Positions 10,615-23,014 of a stretch of 64,000 nt of DNA are shown one piece after another. This DNA is from Unio delphinus (taxonomy: Eukaryota; Mollusca; Bivalvia; Unionida; Unionidae). Both the position numbers and the translations under genes were made by a program. Every line of letters starts with the position of its first letter. Positions within the stretch are counted from its first letter, which is position 1. The notes below the pieces were generated by a model. The model was not told where the DNA came from and did no database searches. It saw nothing but the letters and a program-made list of their open reading frames with translations. The stretch covers positions 7,396,001 to 7,460,000 of the forward strand of contig JAQISU010001239.1 in assembly GCA_029339505.1 (NCBI GenBank), in the 5' to 3' direction.

Positions 10615-10782
10615 TGAAATATTAAGATGTTAAATAAGATACATCAGTTTTTACGAGAGTTCGCTCCCATTAATCAATCTGGAAACAGTTACCTATTAAA
10701 AATATCGTTTTAAACATCTCGTACAATACATACATCCCTAAAGATGGTGACAAAGTTACCTACTAAAATATCAATTTAAATG

Positions 10783-10861
<79 letters not shown>

Positions 10862-11565
10862 GAGATATACAGGCATACATGCATAGCGTTGAAGGTGAAT
10901 GTTGGATCATAGCATATTGTATAATGAAATACGAATTCTTACATTGAAAAGTACAATGAATTAGTGACATATTTGCTAAAGACAGCATCATAGCAATGCT
11001 TCCTTACCACTCCTTTCTCGTTAATCAGAGACTGCATGATCAGAATCATTTGGTCCGAGTCGTCGGTCCAGTCTCCAACTTTCCAGCGTTTCCTGTGTGT
11101 GTCCTCTATTTTGTCCGTATATTCCAACTCAGTTTTATTGGCATAGTACTAGAATTAGAAGAAACTGAAACTATTCCTAATGAAAAGCTACCTATTATAC
11201 AATAATTAAACGAAGTTTAGCAGTTTCTTGTGTAGATTCTATATCTAAGATTCAGTTTTAGATCCACTTTCTTGGTATGAGGATTGACATGAATTATAAA
11301 GTTTCGCTTTTTATTAAATGGCCTGGTGTACCAACCTTCTAATCATGAATAGTGTTGAATAAAGAACATTTATGTTTTTAGTATTGTCATAATATTGTAT
11401 TGAATAACAAATAATTAACACTTTATAAAATTAAAGAGAGAGAATTGAGAACCTTCTGATTTCAGCTGTAATTGCATTCCTCTTTGCAGTATTTTTATGA
11501 GTTCAAGTTGCTAAGGACTAATTTGATATATCTCCACAATTGCAAAAATGTATGGCTGTGTTTTG

Positions 11566-11596
<31 letters not shown>

Positions 11597-11606
11597 TGTA
11601 TGTATG

Positions 11607-11638
<32 letters not shown>

Positions 11639-11974
11639 ACACAAAACAGATTTAAATGCGAATATAGTTTGAGGTATTTCTGAGTGTCTTACGTCATGTG
11701 CACTGTCTTTTGACATAAATTCAGTAAGAAAACCTATTGCATCACCAATGCATTGTCCATATAATGTGGCGTACATATGTTCGTCTTGATCTCCTTTTTC
11801 GGAAGCTCGAAGAGACGTTGTTTCTACTACGCATGCTACTGCAGATGACGCGATCTCTAGTTCAGCTTGCGGTTCCATTTTGCTAGTTCCATCAATATAT
11901 AACAGTTTCGTGTCCTTTGTATCTGACGATACGTGGTCTTGTTTTACCATTATCACAACATTGCCACGATCCAT
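10389..11974 (-). CDS. ARH/DraG-family ADP-ribosylglycohydrolase-like gene, copy A (5' half only)
   Basis: Three exons (11974-11693, 11148-11008, 10532-10389) encode the N-terminal half of an ADP-ribosylglycohydrolase-like protein. This family removes ADP-ribose from proteins or small molecules using two Mg ions. The exon order, phases and lengths (141 and 144 bases for exons 2 and 3) equal those of copies B and C. Copy A has the best-preserved motifs: [17 protein letters not shown] with the complete TDD metal-binding triad, and [12 protein letters not shown]. Exons 4-7, encoding the NGAVMR, HxDPRC and C-terminal DxDT segments, are absent in the next 2.4 kb and were not found further on. As it stands it cannot make a complete enzyme. 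Confidence 0.8.
10545..10610. repeat. (CATA)n microsatellite
   Basis: Uninterrupted tetranucleotide run in intron 2 of copy A, abutting the exon 3 acceptor on the minus strand. Confidence 0.97.
10784..10858. repeat. (CA)n/(CATA)n microsatellite
   Basis: A dinucleotide run of about 45 bases passes directly into a CATA run of about 30 bases, in intron 2 of copy A. Confidence 0.97.
11008..11148 (-). CDS. copy A exon 2 with intact TDD motif
   Basis: Acceptor ttctaattctag and donor gtg|gtaagg bound exactly 47 codons. The exon carries [19 protein letters not shown] are the expected N-terminal metal ligands of the family. Confidence 0.85.
11567..11636. repeat. (TATG)n microsatellite
   Basis: Tetranucleotide run in intron 1 of copy A, starting about 57 bases past the exon 1 donor. 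Confidence 0.97.
11693..11974 (-). CDS. copy A exon 1
   Basis: The reading starts at ATG 11974 and gives 94 codons, ending in phase 0 at gac|gtaaga. The N-terminal 65 or so residues are low-similarity and probably disordered. The ARH fold begins at [19 protein letters not shown]. The frame stays open upstream to about 12063, so the true start may lie further 5'. Confidence 0.78.
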
Positions 11975-12063
11975 TAAATTAGAATCTGACTTTGCACTGA
12001 CTTCATTTGTTTGTTGCCAAGCAACCGTGGTAGAATTGGTTTCACTATGTTTGCGTTTAGTTG

Positions 12064-12310
12064 GTTAATTTTGCTTTGTTCTTGTCATTCATTTCTCTGT
12101 CAAATTCATCTGTAGCTGGTATCCTTCTCTTCGGAGATTGTAATGATTCTATGTCAGGTAGTGCGCTTCTTTTTCGTGTTGGAGTCGGGCCATTTCCTCA
12201 TGGAGTCCGATTTAATGGCTTCACAGGGCTCGAACAGCTCTTTTTTAAAATTGTAGAAGATTGCATTTCCTCACATTGTTCATTAATCCTGTCAGGGACA
12301 TGATTTTTTA
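12064..12310 (-). pseudogene. possible decayed N-terminal extension of copy A
   Basis: Read on the minus strand, one frame has coding-like, charged content (RINEQCEEMQSS, TRKRSALPDIESLQSPKRR, EFDREMNDKNKAK). It is broken by a TGA in a CGA context near 12197 and then by a TAA near 12066. The frame of exon 1 takes over at once with KRKHSET. A one-base slip and one transition would join it to exon 1. It may be an eroded N-terminal region or a chance open frame. Confidence 0.35.
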
Positions 12311-14480
12311 CAGTAATTAAAAGGGGTTTACAAGAAGATGAATTTAAAATTAATATACACAGATGCAAACATTGTATGTAATGACATCATCTGGTAGAAG
12401 GCAAATATTTTACAATTATCGTTTCCTTACTAAACATACATATTGTGCACAGTTGTTTATGAAACATTGGCAAACGATCCCCTGATATGATTTAGGATGG
12501 CTTAACAAAAGTATGAAATTAGTTTAAATGTGCAGGACATTTTTTTTGTCATTGACATAGGCTCAATCATGTTATCCACAACACGACTACACTATCTGAG
12601 TAGTATGATAATATCATGTTTGCATATTTTACTGATATAGAAGCCTTTTACTCCCCCCCCCCCCCCCATGACGTCCTCCTACCATCCCACGCACACGCAC
12701 ACACATGCGCTTGAAAGTAACCTATAACTAAAGTTCAAGAGGAAAGTAATGTGGGGGTAGACGATTTCAACCTGGATCAGTAACCAACAAAACCGCTATT
12801 AATGTACTACTTACAGACACACGTACCAAAGTATAAATACAAATATTGAACATTTATTACAGGCAAAATCTTTGAGCATTAATTTCCTCTTCTCGACGTA
12901 GCTCTACTCTCAGACCCATCAATATTTACCCACATACTTAGTCTGGCTCTCTGTTCATTGTCACCAATCTTTTTTACAGAAAGAAATGCCTAGTTGTTTC
13001 AGGATAAAATTAATTTTTTTAAGACTCACTTATGACCATTCCTTAATGGAATTAAAGACCATTTAGACTATAAAACGTGCAATTTTCAATTTAAAAGCTA
13101 TTTATGTTTCATGGCTATCACATAATATCTGAATCAAACATGCGACTGTGTACTAAACCACAAAATGTATCACATAAAACAAGTATGACTACTGGCATTT
13201 ATACGAATATCTATGTTAAGTAATTTCAATTTACAAAATAAAAATGGTAACTTTCCTTTGATGAACTATTATTATATTTGTATGAGGAAACAATAATAAA
13301 ACGAACAACTGAACTCAGTATTTTTAAACTACTAATTCCAAAGAAAACAGAATTATCAGTTGTAAAATAAGACAACAATGTTTCAAGTAGAACATTTACT
13401 AACTGACATAGCATTTATTTGATTATGGAAAACTAATGTTATTTCTGTCAGCAATTTTAAACCATATTCAAGGATGTGGTACATGAAGAACGTGAAATCT
13501 AAGGGCATATATAGAAAGTAAACAATTGGTATCACTTTATTAAGAAACAAAAAACGAAGTGCAATTAATTAGAATCTTATCTTGCAAAACATGTTTGAAC
13601 CCGAATTAAGTGTCCATAAAAATCCAAATTCAATCAAAAAAATTCAAATAATCTAAGCTCCTTAAGATGATTTGTTTAAACTCATCCTTTCAAAAGACTT
13701 AATTAGAGAAAGGGCTGATTTCTTTTTTTTCCAAATGTCATTCAATCCACATGTTTCTGTTTGTAATGCGATAAACTAGGCAACAACGCAGTATTATTAT
13801 TCCTGAAGGTTTGTATCGTTTGTTAAAATTTACATAATATAATATACGTGACTACCCCATTTCTCATGTAATCCATGTAAGAATCAACACTGATATTTGA
13901 AGCTACACATCAAACAGCGTACTACCTTAGTACCAGTGATCAGCGCAGAGATTCAATAATTTAGACCCATATTAAATTTGATTTACTACTCTATCAATAA
14001 GGATTGCCAAACCCTTTTCCATCGTTACAGCCCAATTTTTTGCCCTATTTGCTCTAACTAGTGCACGTGAAACGCGCTGCAGGGAATACTGGCCTCTTAC
14101 TGTTCTATAAATATGAGGTTATCAGCTGGCGCAGTATGTCATTTTCGTCAACCACTTAGTTAGTAGATTTATACATATTTAGCAATGTTTGGTTTTAAAA
14201 TTCATGGTCAAAGTTACTAATGACAATAATATTTTACACCGTGTTGCCTTCGCTAAATCTCACATAATAAATTTTATCACAATGCATTTTCCATAACTTT
14301 AGATATAAAAATGGAAACTAGTAAAGTTAAGCTGTACTATTTATCTCTTAAACTTGCCGAGATCATGCTAAGCAGGTCTTCATATTGTAATAAATTTGGA
14401 GTATGTGTATTTGACAGCATCCCGTTTTTAATTTGTGCGAGTATTTGGTCTTCGGTGCCATGGAAACATTACTAGCCCGA
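12311..14480. other. gene-poor stretch; poly-C at 12653-12668
   Basis: AT-rich sequence with a homopolymer C tract. No exon, RNA gene or assignable repeat was recognised. Confidence 0.45.
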
Positions 14481-14879
14481 AATAGTTAGCCAGTTAGTAG
14501 GAGCAAACATCACAGAGCCGAGTGTTAGTGAATTTGAACCATGCTGGGGTCATTAGTAGTGAATTTGGGTACAAGCCGAATGACTGTCCCTTTCTGTAAC
14601 ATAGTCCATATTAAAATTCCGCGGTGTATAAAAGTGATGTGATTGAAATGGCAGTATTTATGGGGGGAATATAATGGGATCAATAAGTTGGAACTTGGTA
14701 GGTACCGTTTATGTGTCCATAGTGGAAAACGGGCGTATGTATATGAGCGTGATACGCCGGAAATTCTGTGGATTGACTGGCCTAAGGTCGCGCAGTTAAA
14801 TATTTCCCAGTTAGTAAGGGAATACTAGTGGAATTTCTATGGCATGACGGGCTTGCGGTACGGAAATAGGATGATAAAG
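14481..14879. other. moderately GC-rich unassigned sequence
   Basis: The composition differs from its AT-rich surroundings, and a 61-codon open frame occurs at 14643-14828 without family resemblance. It adjoins the repeat at 14880 and may be part of the same element. Confidence 0.3.
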
Positions 14880-15115
14880 AAGAAAAACCATGCTAAGGTG
14901 CGGTTAATGGACTCTTGGGCAAGTTGTCTCCTCTGGGTCGCCAATTGATTAGAGCAAAGATTATTAATTATAGCAGACACGTCTTTCTTTCCATTTTACA
15001 ACTCAAGTTGTATGGAAGTCTTTGGAAATTTGGGGAAAACATATGACTTCCAGCGTGACTCGCGCCAGGGTTTTGACACCGCTCGGTCAAGTTAATACCC
15101 CTGTGCGTGTAACAA
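14880..15115 (-). repeat. dispersed repeat family X, copy 1
   Basis: The reverse complement of about 14985-15115 matches 34440-34565 closely. Shared pieces are ttgaccgagc, ccccaa.tttccaaagact, catacaactt.ag.tgta and gacgtgtc.g. The family is unknown and no coding capacity is evident. Confidence 0.65.
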
Positions 15116-15708
15116 TATTTTCGGCGTAATAAAAGATACTGCCATGGAGCTCTCTGCGAAATGATCAGTCTACTAAAACAAGCGTTTTGGATTTTCTATA
15201 GAAATATATTTATTGCAAGTACCCAAATGATCAGTAATGTAACATTCAAATAATTTTGTCAGATTTCAATTACATTTCACTTAACTTTAATTACGACTCA
15301 GTTATGTATCTGTTTATGTCATCATGTGGTGTCTGAACATTGCCATTTCTCCCGAATTTCATCAATATTTGCAAGATTCAAAGACTTTCCCGGTCGGAAA
15401 AATCTGTAATTTTTCCAGACTTTTTTCCAATTTGCTGGTAGCTTGGGAAGCCCGGGAGTGATCCTTATGTAAGAATATATTAAAATTTGTATCCACGTAC
15501 CGTTCAGTTTCAATTAGAAGAAAGGACTTAGCAAACAATGTGTTATATTAGCGTGCCGATTTTTATTTCAAGGCGGAATAGTACATTTCTTGTCTTCTTT
15601 AAAGAGTCAACCAAACTGATAATCGTCAAAGTGAAAACCAGTAAATGATTGCCTGGCAGTTGTAATTTTGTTCCACTTGTCGATGAATATCTGCCTCATT
15701 GGTGTTGC

Positions 15709-15751
<43 letters not shown>

Positions 15752-16500
15752 TAAAATATGATCAAAGCGACTGAAGGATAAAAATGCACGGTTGGAACAT
15801 TTCTGATGCTCTACTATCAACGCGAGGCTTGCTAGGAGTCATATCCATAGCAAAAGCAACGCCCAGAAAAATTTGTCCCACACAAATACTATTTTTACAA
15901 AGTGCAATTGATCCCTTAACCCACTCCAATTAAAGTTTCCAGGGAATATGTTAAAATAACTTTGTATCAAGGATTCACTTTTTCCCTGAACAGTTCTTGG
16001 ACAAAAAAATGATCGATAGAGGCAAAAGGTAAAGACGTAATCGGTATATTTCTAAATGAACATGATGCCAAGTCCCAGGAATACACAATATACAGAGACT
16101 TAAATATTCACCCACAATTATTTACTATGATGTATGACTGTTGCGCAAGTGTAGAAAAGTGCTTCATTGGAATGCGTACGCGTATTGCATCTGAACAAAG
16201 TGAGCCTGGCGAGCAATTATTCTCTGTGATGACATTATTAAAGGACAACTATGATAGGCCATCAAATCTATGGTCAAGATAAATTGATACAGAAAAAATC
16301 TGCGAAAAGAAATCATCAAAAAATTCACGCATTGAGTGAAACACAAACGCGCGTGTGTATGTTATTTGAGTAATTCTAGCGGCAAACGCTATCGGTCTGG
16401 GTGTGGCGGTAATCATGACGAAATTAAGTATCATACGCACACCAATCAGAAAATACGTTAGAGCTTAATCAATAAATGCTGCAGAAGACAAGATATTAGA
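15116..16500. other. no gene seen
   Basis: AT-rich sequence apart from the TA/GT microsatellite at 15709-15750. No exon was recognised. Confidence 0.45.
15709..15750. repeat. (TA)n(TG)n microsatellite
   Basis: Compound dinucleotide run. Confidence 0.95.
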
Positions 16501-17610
16501 ACTGGATAAACAATATCAGAATCCGACGAACTATTGTAATGGCAATACATAAAGACATCAGATTACAATGGTTTCATCAATAGCCGGGTAGTTTACTGCA
16601 AACATCATACAGCATTCTATGCAATCCCGATGGTCAATAGGAGGCACACTTTTGATAGAAAATATATTACAAGAAGTGAAATAAGGACTCCACATTGAAC
16701 AGATGGGATGACCAGTTGGTGCGACCGTCGTAGTATCTATTATTTTGTACATGATCGGTTTGTTTAGCATGCGATCATTGACGCAAATCATGTTCAACCA
16801 TATGTTTTGGTGTGTGTGTTTGTATTTATGGGTACACTCATATGTAAAGATATGACGGTAAAAGTCGTTTACCAAGCGCGGGTTTATTCAAATCATTATA
16901 GCGACCCGTGATATGTAATGTCGTATCTAAGTTGTAACAGCGCCTCACTGCATCTCACTGACGGATGTACTTAATCAGATCGACGGACGTTTATAATAAT
17001 TATGAAAATGTGAACAATAGAATGTGGACAGAATATATATCATTAAAACTAAAAGACCAGAAACATAATTAATCAGGGCCGACGAGAGGGGGAGGGGGCA
17101 ACCGGGAGTATGTACCTGGGGCCAGGGTTAATAAGAAGGCCCAGGCCGAACAACACCTTTTAATTTTATGAAAGAAAAATTTTGTTTGAGCAAGAACTAG
17201 CAGAAGCCCGAATATTTCTTACCCCACGGCCCGTGATCGCTCTTAAAGCCCTGTACTTAAAACTCACAAGCAAATAACGCAAAACATATATTATCTTTTC
17301 GACGAACCACTGACGCAGTGGAAGCTAATGACATGCGTTCTCACATACCGACATAGGCCGATACTCAAATCATGGTCCGAGTTAAGGTGGCAGTGATCGG
17401 TGAAGTCCAGCGTACTCACCTATTCGGCTATAATTAATTGGCCCCTAATCATAAAATGTAATGTTAAGGAGCACGTCGTTCTTGGGGAAAAAACACAGTT
17501 AATATTATTATCATCTCTTTCAGAATAATAATCGTGAATATTTGACTTAATACTAAAATAATCAGTATTAAAACATAATTTTCATCAGACAGATAAAACA
17601 TTACTTACGG
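16501..17610. other. unassigned sequence with a GC-rich patch
   Basis: A minus-strand open frame of 105 codons at 16558-16875 encodes a cysteine-containing product I cannot place. It may be chance or a remnant. At 17074-17160 a GC-rich, purine-rich patch (gagggggagggggcaaccggg) stands out from its surroundings and looks like the edge of an old dispersed repeat. Confidence 0.3.
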
Positions 17611-17985
17611 CTAATTAAAGTTGAACCCATAACTTCGAATGCAAATAAAAGGCGCACAAAATATAAAATGTACTTTCTTAACAGCAGAGTTTAACACATT
17701 CCTATATATATATGCCCTCCCATCAATCTTCAAACCATAGCGATTTAACTGCAACACATTGTTGCACGATAGTTCAACCTGTCTATATTTAGCCAACAAA
17801 AAGTCCTTTACGCGGAAAAACATATGCGGGAATTCCCTGATGACATCTCTGGGAATCCCATATAAGCTATGAATAGCATAGTTTATTGTGTCTATATTTA
17901 AATGGGGTTTGGCCAATCTACCGCTCGTTGCAAAACTTTTGTGACCCAGATTGTATAGACATATATAGATTGACTTCGAACACAC
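17611..17985 (-). pseudogene. mTERF-like fragment (possible)
   Basis: An isolated open frame of 124 codons contains AIHSLYGIPRDVIREFPHMF. This resembles the repeat unit of mitochondrial transcription termination factor proteins, especially the C-terminal part of MTERF3 (pattern H..L/M.IP..II..FP.VF). mTERF proteins are helical-repeat nucleic-acid-binding proteins of mitochondria. Only about one repeat is recognisable, there is no neighbouring exon, and the rest of the frame is unconvincing. It could be a decayed fragment, an isolated exon or coincidence. Confidence 0.35.
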
Positions 17986-20037
17986 TTGATCTTATGTTAA
18001 CAATGACTGGAGACACAGGTAGATGTATACAGACCATTTAATTCATAACACTAAACTCACGCATTGTATTGAGCATACTTCTTGGTCAAAATAAAGATAG
18101 AGGTAGGAATGAATACCTAATACCAAGTGGACTGGTGATAGTTTCAAGGTGTCAGAATATCCACATCTGCTAATGTTTGCAATAATAGTATAAAATATAT
18201 ACTGATTATTTATCATTTTCTCGGTCTTTTGCATCAATATAGAATAGTATGCATTTATTATATTCCCATACTCCGTGCAACCACGCACAACATAGTTAGA
18301 AACTTGAAATGACCTTGTTAGTTCGTGAAGAGCATATCCATTTTCTAAAGGATGTTATCCTTCTCACCAGGAATGACAGTGAAGTGGTGTTGTTAATATT
18401 GGGTAGATTTATTTATTTGCATGTGGGTGGGTATGTGAAATGCAATGTTTGCAGTGGGTCATAAAAATGAAATTAACATGACTCTACACCTCTCCATATA
18501 AACAGATTTCTTCGTGTTTAAGCAAATGTTGCAAATGTTATATAAAAATGAATTATTTGCAAATTATTTCTGACATTTTGCGTGCAGAAGCTTAGCGAAT
18601 AGTTTCCCAGACTCTCAACATCACTCGTATTGAAAGTTAAACGTTACTTTTATCTTGAATATATTCATTCATAATGGTTTATACGTAGCTAATGTATTAA
18701 CTATTATACTATAACACGAGCGGCCTGTGATGCTAAACTCTTTGGAATACATTAAAGTGTATTGCACACATGAGCATATTTAATTCAGAGCTAGGGATAG
18801 AAGAAGGTATTATGAAGTCGTGTAATGTTGGGCAAGCTCTTTAAGCAATTTAACTCCACTAGTAGGCTAAGCGCATGCGTAGAAATCACTTGAATAATAC
18901 AAGTGTCCCATTCAATTATTAGCAATTCAGAAAACCCCTCCGTTGGTTTTTTCACAGATCGAAATATATTCTATGAATAAGGAGGTATTTCGATCTTGCC
19001 AAGAAAGTTTCTTTATTGTGTAGTCTACATAGAAAGTTAACGGTAAGTCCGAATTAGATCGGTCTTTCTCTTATTCGTAATCCACTTATTACAAGCATGC
19101 GATATAATGTGATAACACATACTTAAAATGTATTTTTGATATTTTTCGTCAATAATGTAAAACTTAAAATATGCTCCAACTATTTTCTAACTATTATTTC
19201 ATCATATAATGACAACATAGTTCTGCCTTTACTCTCATCACTTTGTCATCACTTAATAGTATTTACTTATTTCCACAGGTTACCTGTGCGACTTCACAGT
19301 TATGGCAATAGTTTTCAGTTATACGTGCGTCAAAGTGTATAGTGACTTATAGAAAACTCTTAACATATGTATAATTTCGCTCCGAAATGTTACATACATG
19401 CAAGTTGTTAAAACCAATGTAATCTTAGCGTCGGTGCGCCACTCTTCACTGAATTTATCCGTACATGCCGACAATGAGCCTTCCTACAGGTAATATTGTG
19501 AATTGATATTATTATCCTATTGCCGCTTCATTGCCTTTATTATTTCTTCGTCTAACATTATTTTGTCCGAGTAAAACATTATCTGGTATAGCTCTCCGCC
19601 GACATTGTGTTAATAGCTCTATGGCTACACATGTTTATACGTTCTGCTCTATTTGTCTTGCATATTAGATCACGGGCAAAGCTAGATGTAAACGTGACTC
19701 TTAGGTGTCTTTGGTACATAACTGCACAACTCGCAGTGCGTTCTTTCAGATTACTATATATAACATGATTAATAAGTGCATGTCTGCTGTGTGATATAAA
19801 AAATCAAATAATATTGCTGTATAATATCTGCCCTAGCCAGGATACATGTAGTTCGGTTTTCATAGCATCTTTCCCTTAGCGTCTAAATCATTGTCGTATA
19901 TATGACGCTTTACAGATTGTTACTATATACAAATTCACTGGGTTTTTCTCCCCAACAGTTATACTTGTCTTATAAAGGATATTGTAGTACTTACTAAGTA
20001 AGTATCAATAATGATGATTCAGTTCCGTTCATATGTG
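17986..20037. other. no gene seen
   Basis: AT-rich sequence. Short open frames on both strands have no family resemblance. Confidence 0.45.
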
Positions 20038-20276
20038 GAACCCCGAGTGACCGAGTGGTCTAAAGCGCTCTTCGTTACGGATCACTGGCATTTCACCTCT
20101 GTCTGTGGTTTCGAGTCTCAGATTCGGCTAATGTGAGTATGTGAGAAAGTTTGCCAGTCGCTTCTCGTGGCTCGGTGGTTCTTTCTGGGGATTTTACCGG
20201 GTTCTTCCTCCACCATTATTACTGGTATAACTTATATTGTGCTGCAAAATGGCGTTAAACCTTACTACTACATCCA
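20038..20276 (+). mobile_element. tRNA-derived SINE, copy 2
   Basis: Same family as 6253-6506: accccgagtgaccgagtggtctaa head, gtttcgagtct B-box-like, ttcttcctccaccattatt body, and the gctgcaaaatggcgttaaac tail. Flanking 10-mers ttcatatgtg (20028-20037) and tttatatgtg (20277-20286) look like a target duplication with one mismatch. Confidence 0.88.
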
Positions 20277-20739
20277 TTTATATGTGCAGATATTTCTGTG
20301 TAATATAGAGAACTAGTTTAAATTTAGTATATGTTTCTTGTGTTTGGATAAGTACAGGTAGGTTTTCTGTACATGGTGACATTTGTGACGTCCTGCTCAT
20401 GCATATTACTTAAAGCTACGCTTCAGTGATTATACCTGTATAGGCATTCAAACAAATTGGCCTTCCAACGGGCAAACGACAATTCAGAAGAATCACCACT
20501 GGGCAACTGGCAAATAAAACAAAATCTGCAATACTTGGAAAATGATCTTTAATTTCCGGTTAATATAATTGATGTAAGATTTTGTGGTGAGTCTTATTGA
20601 CTCCCAAATGACTAGCCAAATTAGAAATAAGAACATGAGTGGTTATGAAAGGACCACAATGATCAATGTCGTTTGATTGATCTTTGCCTTGAAATCTATT
20701 AACTCCATGAATGAGCAAAGACTACATTGCCAAGGGTTA
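20277..20739. other. no gene seen
   Basis: Nothing recognisable between the SINE and the satellite-like block. Confidence 0.45.
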
Positions 20740-21517
20740 GGTTAGATTCATCTACGTTGTGGTGTTTCAATTCAGCAAGATGCACATTCTTAGGGATAAA
20801 TCTATCTACATATGACAATTTACGTAGACTGATCGATCTCTACATATTTCCACCTACGTAAAGATGTATTGAAATACATCTAACAAACTACATGAAGATA
20901 AATCTAACAACATGTAAGCTTATCTCTGGAGACATATCTATAGACAGAACCAAATCACATCGTCCTATATCGATCGAGATACATCTATCAACGCTGAGGT
21001 GTCTGAATTCAGATATTTCCAACTTCGTTAAGATGCATCTCTCAACATATACCCATCTATATATAGCTATAACTATCCACATTTACTAATTACATCGAGA
21101 TATTTCAATCTAAATACTTCCATCTATGTCGATGTTTCTAAATTCAGCTAGATTCACTTTTTACCTGATAAATATATCTACATATTACTATCTACATAGA
21201 ATGATACATATAAACGTATTTCCATCTACGTGTAGATGTATCTATATACATATAACAACCAACGTGAAGATAAATCTCACAACATGTAAGCTTATGTCTC
21301 TATCAACGTTGAGGTGTCTGCATTCAGATATGTCCATCCTTGTCAAGATGCTTCTCACAACATATATCCATCTACACATAACTATAACTATCCACATTTA
21401 CTAGATAACATCGAGATATTTCAATCCAAAGACATTCATCCGCGTCGTGATGTTTCAATTCAACTAGATTCACTTTCTTGGGGATAAATCTATCTACATA
21501 TGACAATCTACGTAGAC

Positions 21518-21607
<90 letters not shown>

Positions 21608-21665
21608 TGTAGATGTATCTATATACATATAACAAACTATATGAAGATAAATCTAACAACATGTA
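20740..21665. repeat. ATCTA-rich satellite-like tandem block
   Basis: Units of about 320-375 bases recur roughly two and a half times. Landmarks are gataaatctatctacatatgacaat (20794, a variant at 21167, 21483) and gataaatctaacaacatgta (about 20899, 21256, 21643). The second unit lacks about 56 bases present in the first, and the third is split by an 84-bp AT run. Within units the pentamer atcta recurs very often. Confidence 0.75.
21521..21604. repeat. (AT)n microsatellite
   Basis: Pure dinucleotide run inside the satellite-like block. Confidence 0.97.
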
Positions 21666-22364
21666 TGTTTGGAATGGAAGCATTGTAATCAAGAGGTTCA
21701 ACGACCTGGTGTACTATTATCCAAACCGTCTTTGTAAACTCACACCCAGTATCTAGACGAACGAGACAACTATAGTATTTATAGTACCTTCAGTCAATGT
21801 ATTTCATACCAATAGGGAACTTTATTTCATTCTGGTTGAAAGGTATGTAAAACACGACTCCTACATAATTAATACACGTAGCAAATAAAAATGTACCATG
21901 GACGTGATCTCTCTTAGATGTAGTTATGAAAGTATATGTAAATCAATAAGGTCATCTCGTATTACCTATCCGCATGTTTTCATTTCAGAAGGAAGTGGAA
22001 TAAGTGTAAGACATGATGTAGCCTAAAGACTCCATACGATTAAGTACAGGAATCTAAACTAAAAAAATAAAGATAAATGAAATGAAAGAACATGCAAATT
22101 TGTGATACTAACAGAGTTTCCCAGTCATCAATTTAACATCTTCGGCGGACTATGTAGGTGTAAATGGAAATAAAGGTGATTTTGTTCAGAAGTGATTACT
22201 AAATTATGAAAACCATTTTGGACAAAAGTACGTGAAATTGGCTATTGCAAACCACTGTACTTGGACTTCAGTATAAACTTGACACAAACCAATTTTAGTG
22301 CACATTCTAAAATATTAATAGTGGATTCATTAGTCAATTAATACATTAGCCAGAGGTAACACAA
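21666..22364. other. no gene seen
   Basis: AT-rich sequence before the RTE fragment. Nothing was recognised. Confidence 0.45.
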
Positions 22365-23014
22365 TTTCATTTTTATTCCATTGAAAACACCTACAGTTAA
22401 TAGATTCAAGTACTTAGGAGCCATCGTGGCAGACGAGGGATCAAAACCAGAAATATTTTCCAGGATTGCGCTGACAATAACAGCAATGGCAAGGCTGAAG
22501 ACAGTTTGGAAAGACAGAAACACCTAAGTCAGCTCAAAAATCAGACTGATGCGCTCCTTGGTTGCATCTGTATTCTTATATGCCTGTGATTCATGGACCC
22601 TCACAGCGGATCTCGAAAGGAGGGTACAAGCTGTTGAAATGAGATGCTTTCGAAGGTTACTTGGCATTACATATAGAGATCATGTCACGAATGAGGAAGT
22701 GGGAAACAGAATTAAGCAAGCCATTGGGCCTTATGAAGAGCTATTGACCATTGTGAAAAAGCGTAAATTGAAATGGTATGAACATGTCACACGATAAACA
22801 GGGCTTGCTAAGACAATCATGCAAGGTACTGTGTAGGGAGGGCGAAGGAGAGGAAGACAGAGGAAAAGATGGTAGGATAACATCTCAGAGTGGACAGGAA
22901 TGAAGCTGAGTGACACAGTGAGAGTATCCGAGAACAGACTGGAATGGAGGAAGCTGGTTGCCAGGTCATCAGTGGTGCCCCAACGGTCGGCAAGACTAAG
23001 AGATAGATAGATAG
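22365..23014 (+). mobile_element. 5'-truncated RTE-type LINE fragment, second copy
   Basis: Same family as 1271-1760, but it reaches further 5'. It begins near VNRFKYLGAIVADEGSKPE and continues through SWTLTADLE and CFRRLLGITYRDHVTNEEV. At least four in-frame stops and one frameshift interrupt the C-terminal reading (for example TAA at 22795-22797). The tail is agatagatagatag. No clear target duplication was found. It is a dead copy, with no RT active site included. Confidence 0.87.

Noticed and set aside
10338..10625. + strand frame at 10392-10625 and extended minus frame through the CATA run
   Set aside because: The real coding part is copy A exon 3 on the minus strand. The rest is microsatellite and intron.
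11571..11636. CRISPR-like array among regularly spaced repeats
   Set aside because: The tetranucleotide runs have no spacers, and the organism is an animal.
16558..16875. 105-codon minus frame with several cysteines
   Set aside because: No recognisable domain, signal peptide or neighbouring exon. Mentioned only within the stretch description.
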